Assembly (NCBI GenBank): GCA_021371955.1 | Contig: JAJFVD010000003.1 | Coordinates: 310,001 to 374,000, forward strand | Length of the DNA: 64,000 nucleotides | DNA from: Bacteroidales bacterium | GTDB taxonomy: Bacteria; Bacteroidota; Bacteroidia; Bacteroidales; UBA932 | Direction of reading: 5' to 3' | Part shown: in pieces, positions 51,884 through 59,712 of the stretch | How the letters are laid out: each line of letters begins with the position of its first letter | Numbering within the stretch: the stretch's first letter is position 1 | Made by a program: the position numbers and the translations under genes | Notes under the pieces: model-generated | Database searches by the model: none | What the model saw: only the letters and a program-made list of their open reading frames with translations | Told to the model about the DNA's origin: nothing

Positions 51884-52698
51884 TATTCTTCTTTGGTTCT
51901 CAGACTCTCAATTTTAACCTTATCTACCGAGACGGTAAGTTCTACAAACGATCCAAGAGGATGGCTTGCTTTTGAATCCGACACCGGGTTTTGAGAAATG
52001 ACAAATCCGGAAATTGAATCAGAATAATTTTTTACAGATTCGTCATATTTTATTTTTCCAATATTCAATGAGTTGTCAATAAGGAGGTCTTTAGCCGTAG
52101 TAACCGGGAGCCCTTTAAGGTCTGGGATATTTGTCCTTTCACCTTCACTGCTTATTCCAAGTTCAAGGTCAATCTCACTCTCGGTTTCGACCATAATTCC
52201 CGGTGCAATATAACTGCCATTGATCCTTTGAGAAAGAACATTGTTGGTAGCCATATCCGGAACATAATAAAGCCGTCCTACATGAAGCTGTTTTGCTACA
52301 AGTTCGGCTTTTGCCTGACGAAGCGAATACCCAATAACAGAAGGCATAGCAACTTTCTTTGGCTGAAGCGAGTTAATCGTCAGCAAAATTCTCCTGTTCT
52401 TTTTCACAAGACTGCCAACGCGTGGATTCTGACGGAAAATAGAGCCTCTTGCCATTTTAGGAAGAAAAACAGAATCGGTAACCTCTAATTTAAGACTTGC
52501 ATCATCTGCAATTTCCTTTGCCTGCTCAATATTCATCCCGGAAAAATCCGGAACCTCGAATTCGGAATTATGCCGGGTAATTATGTTAAGGAAAATTATT
52601 ATCAGAATAAGTGCCCCGGCAAAGATTGCTGCAGTCTTAAGCAGTTCTTTGGTGAACCAGTGTTTCATCCACTCTTTGTTTGTCAGCGATTTTTTCAT
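51883..52698 (-). CDS. Membrane-anchored PASTA-domain protein
   Basis: The 271-residue protein has a short cytosolic start, one transmembrane helix (LLKTAAIFAGALILIIIFLN, about 19-38) and three PASTA repeats: about 46-112 (EFEVPDFSGMNIEQAKEIAD), 114-185 (AMPSVIGYSLRQAKAELVAK) and 190-262 (NIPDLKGLPVTTAKDLLI). PASTA domains bind muropeptides. There is no kinase or transpeptidase domain, so it is a stand-alone sensor or scaffold at the cell wall. It is upstream of rluD, and the pairing is common in Bacteroidetes to my knowledge. Confidence 0.88.
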   Translation of the reverse strand: MKKSLTNKEWMKHWFTKELLKTAAIFAGALILIIIFLNIITRHNSEFEVPDFSGMNIEQAKEIADDASLKLEVTDSVFLPKMARGSIFRQNPRVGSLVKKNRRILLTINSLQPKKVAMPSVIGYSLRQAKAELVAKQLHVGRLYYVPDMATNNVLSQRINGSYIAPGIMVETESEIDLELGISSEGERTNIPDLKGLPVTTAKDLLIDNSLNIGKIKYDESVKNYSDSISGFVISQNPVSDSKASHPLGSFVELTVSVDKVKIESLRTKEE

Positions 52699-52725
52699 GG
52701 TTTTTGTTATTAGGCAAAAGTACTA

Positions 52726-53775
52726 TTATTTTGATAATTCATTGTAAAAGCTGTCTCTTTCAACGGCAATGTAACCTGCTTCGGAAGCGATCCTTTCCAG
52801 GTCGCTGCTTGTCATTTGCGGGTTCCCCTCTTTTGATCCGGCCATACTGTAAATCCTGGTAGAATCATTTATTGTTCCGTCTATGTCGTCTGCACCATAA
52901 AGAAGCGAAAGCTGGCAGAGGTCTTTACCAAGCATGGGCCAGTATGACTTGATATGAGGTATATTGTCCAGTACAATTCGGGTGATGGCAAAAGTCTTGA
53001 GCGTTTCAATTATGCTCGCTTCTCCCAGATGGGACAGCGTGTTGTTTGCTGCTTTAAACAGGAGAGGGATAAATGCATCAAAACCGTTTGTTTCGTCCTG
53101 AAGTTCGCGAAGAGCCATAAGATGTTCAATTCTGTCTTTTCTGGTCTCCATGTGCCCGAAAAGCATGGTTGCATTGGTTCTCATTCCAAGCTGGTGAGCA
53201 GCTTTGTGAATTTCCAGCCATCTTTTTGCGTCGGACTTGTCGGGACATATTATTTTTCTGATTTCAGGATTAAAAATCTCTGCTCCGCCGCCGGGAAGCA
53301 AATCCACACCTTTTTCTTTAAGTGCCTTAAGAACTTCAGTAGGAGTGAGCCCGGAAGATTTTGTCATATCGTCGATTTCCACTGCTGAATAGGCTTTGAT
53401 TGCCACGCTCCTTGGAAGTTCCTCCCTTACTGCTTCAACTACCTCCAAATAGTAATTGAAATCTCTGTCCGGATGAACACTTCCAACTATATGAACTTCT
53501 GTTTCTCCGTTTTTGAATTTTTCGCGGCAGTATGCCCTTACTTCATCAATTTCCATCGACCACGCGCCGGGCTGCGAAGCATCATTTCTGCGGTATGAGC
53601 AGAATTTACACCTGTGCACGCATATATTGCTTGGCTCGATGTGGAAATTTCTGTTGTAAAATACTTTTTTGCCGTTTTTGGCTTCTCTTATATCTGTTGC
53701 AAGTTTTGACAGGTAGTTAAGATCTTTACTCTCGTAGAGTTCAATGGCCTCGTCAAAACCAATTCTATGTATCAT
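52726..53775 (-). CDS. mqnE: Aminofutalosine synthase MqnE (radical SAM)
   Basis: This 349-residue radical SAM enzyme has the cluster motif CVHRCKFCSYRR (three Cys, about 52-59), HIVGSVHPDRDFNYYLEVV, LLPGGGAEIFNPEIR and a C-terminal part with GADDIDGTINDSTRI. These match MqnE, which joins a dehydrated chorismate derivative to SAM in the futalosine menaquinone pathway. MqnC is the nearest relative but lacks the GAEI segment in my memory. A menaquinone route implies anaerobic respiration such as fumarate reduction. Other mqn genes are outside the window. Confidence 0.88.
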   Translation of the reverse strand: MIHRIGFDEAIELYESKDLNYLSKLATDIREAKNGKKVFYNRNFHIEPSNICVHRCKFCSYRRNDASQPGAWSMEIDEVRAYCREKFKNGETEVHIVGSVHPDRDFNYYLEVVEAVREELPRSVAIKAYSAVEIDDMTKSSGLTPTEVLKALKEKGVDLLPGGGAEIFNPEIRKIICPDKSDAKRWLEIHKAAHQLGMRTNATMLFGHMETRKDRIEHLMALRELQDETNGFDAFIPLLFKAANNTLSHLGEASIIETLKTFAITRIVLDNIPHIKSYWPMLGKDLCQLSLLYGADDIDGTINDSTRIYSMAGSKEGNPQMTSSDLERIASEAGYIAVERDSFYNELSK

Positions 53776-53861
53776 TGTCGATTAGTTTTAAAGTGCAAAT
53801 ATAACAATTAAGGAGCTTAAATGATTAATTGCCGGCGGCGAGTTGTGTTTTCTTATTGCCA

Positions 53862-53958
53862 TTTACACACTGTCACCTGATTGATGAGGGCTTGTGCGTC
53901 CTCCTTCGCTATGCTCCGTCCGGCCGAATCGCCCTCATCAATTAGGTGACAATGTAAA
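53862..53958. repeat. Long imperfect inverted repeat with 39-base GC-rich loop
   Basis: Two 21-base arms (53871-53891 and 53931-53951) are inverted with a single mismatch and end in GGTGACA/TGTCACC and GCCCTC/GAGGGC. TTTACA (53862-53867) and TGTAAA (53953-53958) extend the pairing after a bulge. The loop (53892-53930) contains CCTCCTTCGCTATGCTCCGT and CGGCCG. It resembles a small MITE/REP-like unit or a structured RNA. Confidence 0.75.
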
Positions 53959-54047
53959 AATATGTTCAGAAATGTTGCAACTCGCAGCCTGAAATCTGCA
54001 AAAAAAGCTGAATCACAACGCCATAAGGGGTAGTTAATCAGATAGTC

Positions 54048-54086
54048 ACTAAAAACAAACAGACATTATGTCTGTTTGTTTTTAGT
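54048..54086. repeat. 39-base perfect palindrome
   Basis: Arms of 19 bases (54048-54066, 54068-54086) are perfect reverse complements around a single T at 54067. The sequence reads ACTAAAAACAAACAGACAT then T then its complement. It contains A and T tracts suitable for a bidirectional terminator, but no gene adjoins it closely on either side. Confidence 0.8.
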
Positions 54087-54159
54087 ATATTGCATACAAT
54101 CAGATGTTTAGCGATGCTTGTGACAATTGAATGGGGCAAGTTAGGTGCTCCTGCGTCGC

Positions 54160-54257
54160 CGGTTTACGCCTTCGGCGGAATAGATTTGCCGGCCGTAGGG
54201 TTTTAAACCGCGGCATAGCCGCACCATACTTCACACAACGACTTATCGATGTGTGAA
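54160..54257. other. Possible structured element with four stem-loops
   Basis: An outer stem CGGTTTA (54160-54166) / TAAACCG (54204-54210) encloses the hairpin CGCC-TTC-GGCG (54167-54177) and a GCCGGC palindrome (54188-54193). A hairpin GCGGC-ATA-GCCGC (54210-54222) follows directly. A stem TTCACACA (54230-54237) / TGTGTGAA (54250-54257) completes the set. Stems sharing ends this way suggest folding of an RNA or a secondary-structure-forming DNA element. Confidence 0.4.
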
Positions 54258-54290
54258 AACAATGCCGGGACGGGACTTCTCATAAAATTT

Positions 54291-54508
54291 TTAGCGATGA
54301 TATAGTCCTGCAAAATGGGAGAATATTCCCATTGCGACGATAAATATTAGTATAACAATAAAAAGAATGTATCTGTTTTTTATCACAACAGAAGAAAGCA
54401 TACCAAGAGAAAGGCAGATTAAAAGAATGCAGAATAAGGATTTATTGAAAAAAAATAAATTGAAGAAAGTCCTATTAGCAAAGCAAAAGCAATATATAAT
54501 TTTTTCAT
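54291..54508 (-). pseudogene. Frameshifted small membrane protein, paralogue of the upstream gene
   Basis: From ATG 54508 the frame reads MKKLYIAFALLIGLSSIYFF then soon stops at 54419. A shift of -1 in the run of eight T (minus strand; A8 at 54448-54455) opens a second frame, ending at 54291, that encodes FNKSLFCILLICLSLGMLSS and IKNRYILFIVILIFIVAMGI. The joined 72-residue product resembles the adjacent 84-residue protein along its whole length (IKNRYI… versus IKNKWISITVLIIFLVAIFI). It is either a pseudogene, a phase-variable gene, or a site of -1 slippage. It starts 4 bases after its neighbour's stop. Confidence 0.6.
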
Positions 54509-54512
54509 TATT

Positions 54513-54767
54513 TTATATATTAAAAAATGCTTGTAATTCCTTGAAGAAAAAGGCAAAAATAAAAATAGCAACTAAAAAAATAATTAGCACAGTAATACTA
54601 ATCCACTTATTCTTAATCAAAGAAGGTAAAATAATTGCTAAAGAAAGGCTGACTCCACTTAGGGCAAGACCTTGATTTTTTGGGTAAATAAGAGTAATTG
54701 AACAAATCCCAATTAAGATTGCAAGAAAAAAAGTGGCTTTTCTCATTATAGAATTATTATTTATCAT
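54513..54767 (-). CDS. Small hydrophobic membrane protein (two or three TM segments)
   Basis: The 84-residue protein (or 77 residues if translation starts at ATG 54746, MRKATFF) has hydrophobic segments at about 11-24, 33-48 and 56-74 with a Lys/Asn break at IKNKW. No family is recognised. It and its frameshifted neighbour form a tandem duplicated pair. They are AT-rich and lie in a gene-poor segment, which suggests accessory DNA. The opposite-strand frame here (54367-54675) is a low-complexity shadow. Confidence 0.55.
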   Translation of the reverse strand: MINNNSIMRKATFFLAILIGICSITLIYPKNQGLALSGVSLSLAIILPSLIKNKWISITVLIIFLVAIFIFAFFFKELQAFFNI

Positions 54768-54986
54768 TGTTCACAACTGGTTTTGAGTCTCAATATCTAT
54801 TAGTAATGCCGTTAGAACTATTCTGTTTGCATAATTTATAATACCATCAGGATATTCACTTGCTTAATAGCCAAATTCTATTTTCGTGAGAGTATTTTTC
54901 TCTTCCCCTCAAATTTAATGATATAAGAAGATTAATTTGCATACAGAATGCATACAAAACGCTGATAGTTTGCTGAAAATGACAAC

Positions 54987-55015
54987 AAAAAAAGGCCAAC
55001 CTGTAAGGTCAGCCT
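54987..55015 (-). terminator. rpmH terminator
   Basis: On the minus strand, AGGCTGACCT-TAC-AGGTTGGCCT forms a hairpin with two G-U pairs followed by seven T, 26 bases after the rpmH stop. Confidence 0.8.
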
Positions 55016-55040
55016 ATTTGAAACTGTATTTTAAAACGGA

Positions 55041-55193
55041 CTAGAAACGATCTTCAGAAGATACTGTCAATTTTTTGCGTCCGCGACGACGACGAGCTGC
55101 TAATACGCGACGCCCGTTAGGTGTTGACATGCGCTCGCGGAACCCGTGTTTGTTGCGACGCTTGCGTAATGATGGTTGAAAAGTGCGTTTCAT
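55041..55193 (-). CDS. rpmH: 50S ribosomal protein L34
   Basis: The 50-residue, strongly basic protein begins [20 protein letters not shown] and continues [20 protein letters not shown], the full L34 signature, then ends with a short acidic tail ([11 protein letters not shown]). It sits in the large ribosomal subunit. In many bacteria rpmH is beside dnaA and rnpA. Here it is about 22 kb from dnaA and followed by its own terminator. Confidence 0.98.
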   Translation of the reverse strand: MKRTFQPSLRKRRNKHGFRERMSTPNGRRVLAARRRRGRKKLTVSSEDRF

Positions 55194-55270
55194 GATATAT
55201 TTAACTTATTATTTGTTTCGCAAAATGGAGTGCAAAGATATATAAAATGTTTTTAATCGCAAATATTATG

Positions 55271-55915
55271 CTATCGTTTTATGTATAAAATGCTCTTTTC
55301 TTCAAAAAAAGGCTCTTTAAACCAGTTGGATATTTCATGTTTTCCCACCATTTGGGGGGCAATTTTCAATAAAGCCTGAGCCTCCGAAATTTCTTCAAGC
55401 AGCTCACCTCCTTTAAGATAGATAATTCCTTTTTTGACTCCCCCGATTTCTCCTCTCTCAACATTTTTCCAAACCCATGGAAGAAACTTTTTTAACTCAG
55501 CAACAGCCCTTGATACTACAAAATCAAATTTTTCATCAATCTCTTCTGCACGGACTTGCGCTGCTCTCACATTCTTAAGTCCAAGAGAAGCTGATACCTC
55601 TTTTACTACGTTAATTTTCTTTAAGGTTGAATCGCAAAGATAAAAAGAGACATCCGGAAACAATATGGCAAGAGGGATTCCGGGGAACCCGCCTCCTGTT
55701 CCCACATCCAGCACTTTAGAGCCGGCGGGAAATTTTATGAGCATGGCAATCGCCAGAGAGTGCAAAACGTGGTGAAGATACAGGTTGTCTATGTCTTTTC
55801 TTGAAATAACATTGATTTTTGCATTCCACTCGCTATAGAGCGGAAAAAGTGCCGACATCTGTCTCTTCTGCGTTTCTGTGAGATCAGGAAAGTATGTATA
55901 GATTAAATTTTCCAT
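55271..55915 (-). CDS. rsmG: 16S rRNA (guanine(527)-N7)-methyltransferase RsmG
   Basis: The 214-residue SAM-dependent enzyme has WNAKINVISRKDIDNLYLHHVLHS and the SAM motif VLDVGTGGGFPGIPLAILFPD, then DSTLKKINVVKEVSASLGL and FVVSRAVAELKKFLPWVW, all RsmG hallmarks. It adds m7 to G527. Its start (ATG 55915) lies 32 bases inside the end of the upstream sigma-factor gene. The N-terminal MENLIYTYFPDLTETQKRQ is typical, so the overlap is real rather than a start error. Confidence 0.93.
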   Translation of the reverse strand: MENLIYTYFPDLTETQKRQMSALFPLYSEWNAKINVISRKDIDNLYLHHVLHSLAIAMLIKFPAGSKVLDVGTGGGFPGIPLAILFPDVSFYLCDSTLKKINVVKEVSASLGLKNVRAAQVRAEEIDEKFDFVVSRAVAELKKFLPWVWKNVERGEIGGVKKGIIYLKGGELLEEISEAQALLKIAPQMVGKHEISNWFKEPFFEEKSILYIKR

Positions 55916-56492
55916 CTTTTATAAGGTGTTCTTTTGCCCTTCTTATGCGGGTCTTTATTGTTCCAAGCGGCAAATTTAACTCTTTTGCAATCTCTTCATA
56001 GGCATATTCGTGAAGAAATCTCAATTCGGCCACTTCTTTGTATCGCTCAGGCAGCTTTTCAATGTGCCTCTTAAGCTTGTCTATCTCCTGTTCAAAAATG
56101 AAATTTTCTTCCGGGCTTGGTACCGATGATGACCTTCCTCCGGGATCGTCGGAATTTGTCATTGTCTCTATTGAACGGACATTTAAACGTTGTTTGCGCA
56201 AAAAGTCAATGCAGCAGTTTTTTGCAATTGTGAACAGCCATGTGGAAAAAGCGTACTGAGAGTCATAACTGTGAAGCATACCGAATGCTTTTTCAAATGT
56301 CTCCTGAGAAATATCCTTTGCATCGTCGTTATTGGAAACCAGCAGGAGTATATACTTGGTTACTCTCTCCTGGTATCTGGACACAATAGCAGAATAAGCC
56401 TCCTCTCTTTTTTGAAGCGCCTGTTCGACAAGTGATTTGTCTGATATTTTTCTAATGTGCTTCGAGCCAGTTTTCTCCATATTGACATTCAA
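55884..56492 (-). CDS. ECF-type RNA polymerase sigma factor
   Basis: The 202-residue protein has sigma region 2 (YQERVTKYILLLVSNNDDAKDISQETFEKAF and YAFSTWLFTIAKNCCIDFLRKQ) and region 4 (LPERYKEVAELRFLHEYAYEEIAKEL with GTIKTRIRRAKEHL). A 35-residue Ser/Pro-rich linker (SDDPGGRSSSVPSPEEN) separates them. No anti-sigma gene adjoins. The start overlaps polA by 41 bases, or by 29 if the ATG at 56480 is used, and the end overlaps rsmG by 32 bases. It resembles the housekeeping-like ECF factors common in Bacteroidetes. Confidence 0.9.
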   Translation of the reverse strand: MNVNMEKTGSKHIRKISDKSLVEQALQKREEAYSAIVSRYQERVTKYILLLVSNNDDAKDISQETFEKAFGMLHSYDSQYAFSTWLFTIAKNCCIDFLRKQRLNVRSIETMTNSDDPGGRSSSVPSPEENFIFEQEIDKLKRHIEKLPERYKEVAELRFLHEYAYEEIAKELNLPLGTIKTRIRRAKEHLIKDGKFNLYILS

Positions 56493-59112
56493 CGGTTAAA
56501 GGGACAGAAAGTTTTGCAACAGACTCCATTTCGTTTTTAACTATAAAAGAAAGTCTATCCTTCTCTTCCGGCAAAACATCAAAAACAAGTTCGTCATGCA
56601 CCTGAAGGACCATTTTGCTCTTTATGCCCTCCTCTTTAAGCCGGTCAAAAAGATGCACCATTGCAATCTTGATTATATCGGCAGCACTTCCCTGGATAGG
56701 AGCGTTTACAGCATTTCTCTCTGCAAGTCCCCTTACAACAGGGTTTTTAGATGCTATGTCCGGGAGATATCTTTTTCTACCGTATATAGTAGTTACGAAC
56801 CCATTTTTCTTTGCCAGTTCTATCATCCCGGAGATGTAGTCTTTAACACCGGGATAATTCCTGAAATAGTCTTCAATGAGTTGTTTTGAGTCTCCCCTTG
56901 GGATATTAAGCCTTTGGGAGAGGCCGAATGCAGAGATGCCGTATATTATGCCAAAGTTGGCAACCTTGGCCCGGTTTCTCTGTTCACGGGTAAGCTGTTC
57001 TTCGGGAATACCGAATATTTTAGAAGCAGTTGCGGAGTGAATGTCTTTTCCTGCCAGGAATGCATCAATGAAATCTTTATCCTGGCTCATATGTGCCATG
57101 AGCCGGAGCTCTATCTGTGAATAGTCTGCAGACATAATGACACCACCGGGGCTGGACGGAATGAATGCTTTCCGGATCTCTCTGCCTCTTTCTGTGCGGA
57201 TTGGTATGTTCTGAAGGTTTGGCTTAATTGAGCTGAGCCTTCCGGTAGCAGTGAGAGCCTGATTGTATGTTGTGTGAATCTTACCTGTTTTGCGTGAAAT
57301 GAGGAAGGGGAGGGGCTCAATATAAGTGGACAGGAGTTTTTTAATATTCCTGTATTCAAGTATTTGAGCTACAATAGGATGGTCGTTTATTATTTCCGAA
57401 AGCGTTTCTTCGTCGGTGGAAAGGCTTTTGCTGCTGCTTTTTTTATCCTTTGGCAATAGCTTAAGCTTTTCGTATAAAATAACTCCAAGCTGCTTTGGCG
57501 AGGAGAGGTTGAGAGTATTGTCGGATGCCATCTCTCGTACGGAAGCTTCAATTGTTTCAAGTTCCCCGCTTAGTACACGCCCGTACTCTTTTAGCATTTC
57601 CTCGTCTACTTTTACTCCGGTATACTCCATATCGGCCAGAACATAAAGCAGAGGCATTTCTGTACTTTCATAAAGAGAAAGAAGCTCTTCGCGTTCGAGC
57701 TCGCTTTTGAGCTTTTCATATAAAGGGATTAAAACGGAGATACGTGTTGCAATCTGGTCCGTTTCAATTTTCTCATCAGCCGAAGCCTGCAGGGAAAAAA
57801 GATCCGCCTGTACCATCTCCTTATGGCTTTCGACATCAACTGATAAATAGGACTGTGACAGAATTTCCAGTTTATGTGACCTCTCCGGCATTATAAGATA
57901 GTGCATGAGCTCTATATCTGCAAGATAACCTTTCATTTGCACCGAGGAGTCCCGAAAAAGGTTTATTGCCCATTTTAAATCGTAGCCGCATTTGAGAATT
58001 TCGTCATTCTCTATTATTTCCTTAAGCGGTAAAAGATTGTCTTTGCTGGTGAAAGAGACAAGCCCGGCCGAAAAGACAAAAATATTGCCGGCATCGGCCA
58101 TTATAGCAATTTGTTTGCTTTCCAGAGCAGCTTTAAGAACCTCCTGCAACGAGGATATCCTGTACTCCACCTGTTTAGCTTTTATTGCTTCCGGTTCGCG
58201 GACAGATATATCCGACATCATCTCATCTGTAATGAAAATCTGTTCGAGTTGAGGAATTTGCCTTAAAAGAGATGTAAACTCATAATGAGTAAAGAGTTTC
58301 TTTACCTCCATAAAATGCGGGGTGTGAAGCCGGACATCCTCCTCTGTCCAGTTTATATCCACATTTGTATCGATTGTAACAAGATGTTTGCTCAGAGGGA
58401 GGTGTGGCAGAGCCTCTTTCAATGCTGCCTGCTGTTTTTCCGGAAGCTGATCTAAATTCTGATAAATGTTTTCTACCGAGTGAAATTTCTGAATAAGCTT
58501 TTTTGAACCCACTTCGCCAATCCCTCTCACCCCCGGAACATTGTCGGAAGCATCTCCCCATAATGTGAGTATATCAATCACCTGTTGTGGATTCTCAATT
58601 CCATATTCCGAACAAATTTCCGCTTTTCCGAGAATTTCTGCTTCTCCTCCTGTTCTGGACGGCTTACACTGAAAAATATTTTCGGACACAAGCTGGCCGT
58701 AGTCTTTGTCCGGGGTGAGCATGAAAACGGTAAAGCCCTCTTTTTCTGCTCTCTTTGCAATTGTCCCGATAACATCGTCGGCCTCGAATCCGTTTTTCAT
58801 AATTACGGGGATAGACATGGATTTCACCAGTTCTGTGAGAGGCTCGAGTGCACTTTTAATAAGTTCGGGAGTTTCACTCCTGTTTGCCTTGTATTCGGGA
58901 AATATTTCGTGCCGGAATGTCTTTACAGGTGGGTCAAAAGCAACGGCAAGGTGCGTTGGTTTCTCCTTAATGATAAGGTCCGTGAGCGTTTTTAGGAATC
59001 CGAACAGAATAGATGTGTCTACCCCTTTGGAGTTTATCATCGGTCTTCTAAGGAAGGCATAATATGAACGGAAGATGAGCGCATGCCCGTCTATGAGGTA
59101 GAGTTTTTTCAT
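56452..59112 (-). CDS. polA: DNA polymerase I, proofreading domain degenerate
   Basis: The 886-residue protein has the 5' nuclease (1-about 290; LYLIDGHALIFRSYYAF, FEADDVIGTIA, LWGDASDNVPGVRGIGEVG), a central exonuclease-like domain (about 317-500) and the polymerase domain with motif A SADYSQIELRLMAHMS, motif B NRAKVANFGIIYGIS and motif C VHDELVFDV. The usual FDTE metal motif of the 3'-5' exonuclease reads IMADAG (337-342), and the next motif NLKxD is DLKWA, so proofreading is probably lost. It repairs gaps and removes RNA primers. queD lies 2 bases upstream. Confidence 0.95.
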   Translation of the reverse strand: MKKLYLIDGHALIFRSYYAFLRRPMINSKGVDTSILFGFLKTLTDLIIKEKPTHLAVAFDPPVKTFRHEIFPEYKANRSETPELIKSALEPLTELVKSMSIPVIMKNGFEADDVIGTIAKRAEKEGFTVFMLTPDKDYGQLVSENIFQCKPSRTGGEAEILGKAEICSEYGIENPQQVIDILTLWGDASDNVPGVRGIGEVGSKKLIQKFHSVENIYQNLDQLPEKQQAALKEALPHLPLSKHLVTIDTNVDINWTEEDVRLHTPHFMEVKKLFTHYEFTSLLRQIPQLEQIFITDEMMSDISVREPEAIKAKQVEYRISSLQEVLKAALESKQIAIMADAGNIFVFSAGLVSFTSKDNLLPLKEIIENDEILKCGYDLKWAINLFRDSSVQMKGYLADIELMHYLIMPERSHKLEILSQSYLSVDVESHKEMVQADLFSLQASADEKIETDQIATRISVLIPLYEKLKSELEREELLSLYESTEMPLLYVLADMEYTGVKVDEEMLKEYGRVLSGELETIEASVREMASDNTLNLSSPKQLGVILYEKLKLLPKDKKSSSKSLSTDEETLSEIINDHPIVAQILEYRNIKKLLSTYIEPLPFLISRKTGKIHTTYNQALTATGRLSSIKPNLQNIPIRTERGREIRKAFIPSSPGGVIMSADYSQIELRLMAHMSQDKDFIDAFLAGKDIHSATASKIFGIPEEQLTREQRNRAKVANFGIIYGISAFGLSQRLNIPRGDSKQLIEDYFRNYPGVKDYISGMIELAKKNGFVTTIYGRKRYLPDIASKNPVVRGLAERNAVNAPIQGSAADIIKIAMVHLFDRLKEEGIKSKMVLQVHDELVFDVLPEEKDRLSFIVKNEMESVAKLSVPLTVECQYGENWLEAH

Positions 59113-59114
59113 GA

Positions 59115-59558
59115 TTAGTCGTTCTCAGATGCAACCCACTCAACAAAAGAGGTGGGCGTTTCAAATAATTTTATGCTGTGCAGCGATACTCCGCCCGGAA
59201 GGTTATCTTTTAAAAGTCCGGCAAAATATATGGTCAGATTCTCGCATGTAGGCTGGAAGTCAAGAACTATTACATTCTCGTATGCAATGCTTATCTCCTC
59301 TACAAGTTTAGCATCGCTTCTAAGAAGCAGTGCATGGTCGAAAGGGTCCACAATAAGCCTGTTCACAACACCCTTGAGGTCGGTAAAGTCGACCACCATG
59401 CCGTTTTTTGGATGGTGCAGCTCATCCCGAGGCGAGCCCTTTAGCGTTACGAACAATCTGTATGAGTGGCCGTGAATATGCCTGCATTTCCCGTCATAGT
59501 CGATAAGTGCGTGAGCACCTTCGAATCGGAACTCTTTTGTTATCCTGATTACTGACAT
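59115..59558 (-). CDS. queD: 6-carboxy-tetrahydropterin synthase QueD / PTPS family
   Basis: This 147-residue protein has the zinc ligands of the family: FEGAHAL (His), CRHIHGHSYRLFVTL (two His) and the catalytic Glu segment near CENLTIYFAGLL. GMVVDFTDLK and DPFDHALLL complete it. QueD converts dihydroneopterin triphosphate to 6-carboxytetrahydropterin on the way to queuosine. A PTPS-III/folate role cannot be excluded because the Cys at the catalytic position (CRHIHGH) is present. It is the first gene of the polA unit. Confidence 0.9.
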   Translation of the reverse strand: MSVIRITKEFRFEGAHALIDYDGKCRHIHGHSYRLFVTLKGSPRDELHHPKNGMVVDFTDLKGVVNRLIVDPFDHALLLRSDAKLVEEISIAYENVIVLDFQPTCENLTIYFAGLLKDNLPGGVSLHSIKLFETPTSFVEWVASEND

Positions 59559-59568
59559 ACTTTTTTTA

Positions 59569-59576
59569 CAAAAATA
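59569..59576 (-). promoter_or_regulatory. -7 box of the queD-polA unit
   Basis: The minus strand reads TATTTTTG, 10 bases from the queD ATG at 59558, which leaves a very short leader. Confidence 0.4.
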
Positions 59577-59686
59577 GGAAAATTTTCCATATTAGAATTA
59601 TGGGCATTCTTCTATACGGATGATAAGTAATTTTAGCAAAATGATTGAAATATTAAATTAAACTTTGATTTTTTATAACAATTCCT

Positions 59687-59694
59687 TAATTTTG
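59687..59694 (+). promoter_or_regulatory. -7 box of the aminotransferase gene
   Basis: TAATTTTG matches TAnnTTTG, 18 bases before the ATG at 59713. Confidence 0.55.
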
Positions 59695-59712
59695 TAGAAA
59701 ATAAACAGAGAC

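Larger units (their letters stand above)
53776..54290. other. Gene-free, structure-rich interval
   Basis: No reading frame of convincing composition is found on either strand across these 515 bases. Instead it holds a long imperfect inverted repeat (53862-53958), a 39-base perfect palindrome (54048-54086) and a GC-rich stretch with four stem-loops (54160-54257). The two GC-rich parts stand out from their AT-rich surroundings. It could be a remnant mobile element, a structured RNA gene or a set of small repeats; the sequence alone does not decide. Confidence 0.6.

Noticed and set aside
54139..54180. GTTAGGT next to GC-rich hairpins, resembling an integron attC site
   Set aside because: The partner RYYYAAC box is missing at the other end, and there is no integrase gene or cassette array.
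54367..54675. Plus-strand 102-residue reading frame
   Set aside because: Lys/Ile-rich low-complexity product lying antisense to the two related small membrane genes; the minus-strand pair shows mutual similarity and membrane-protein composition.
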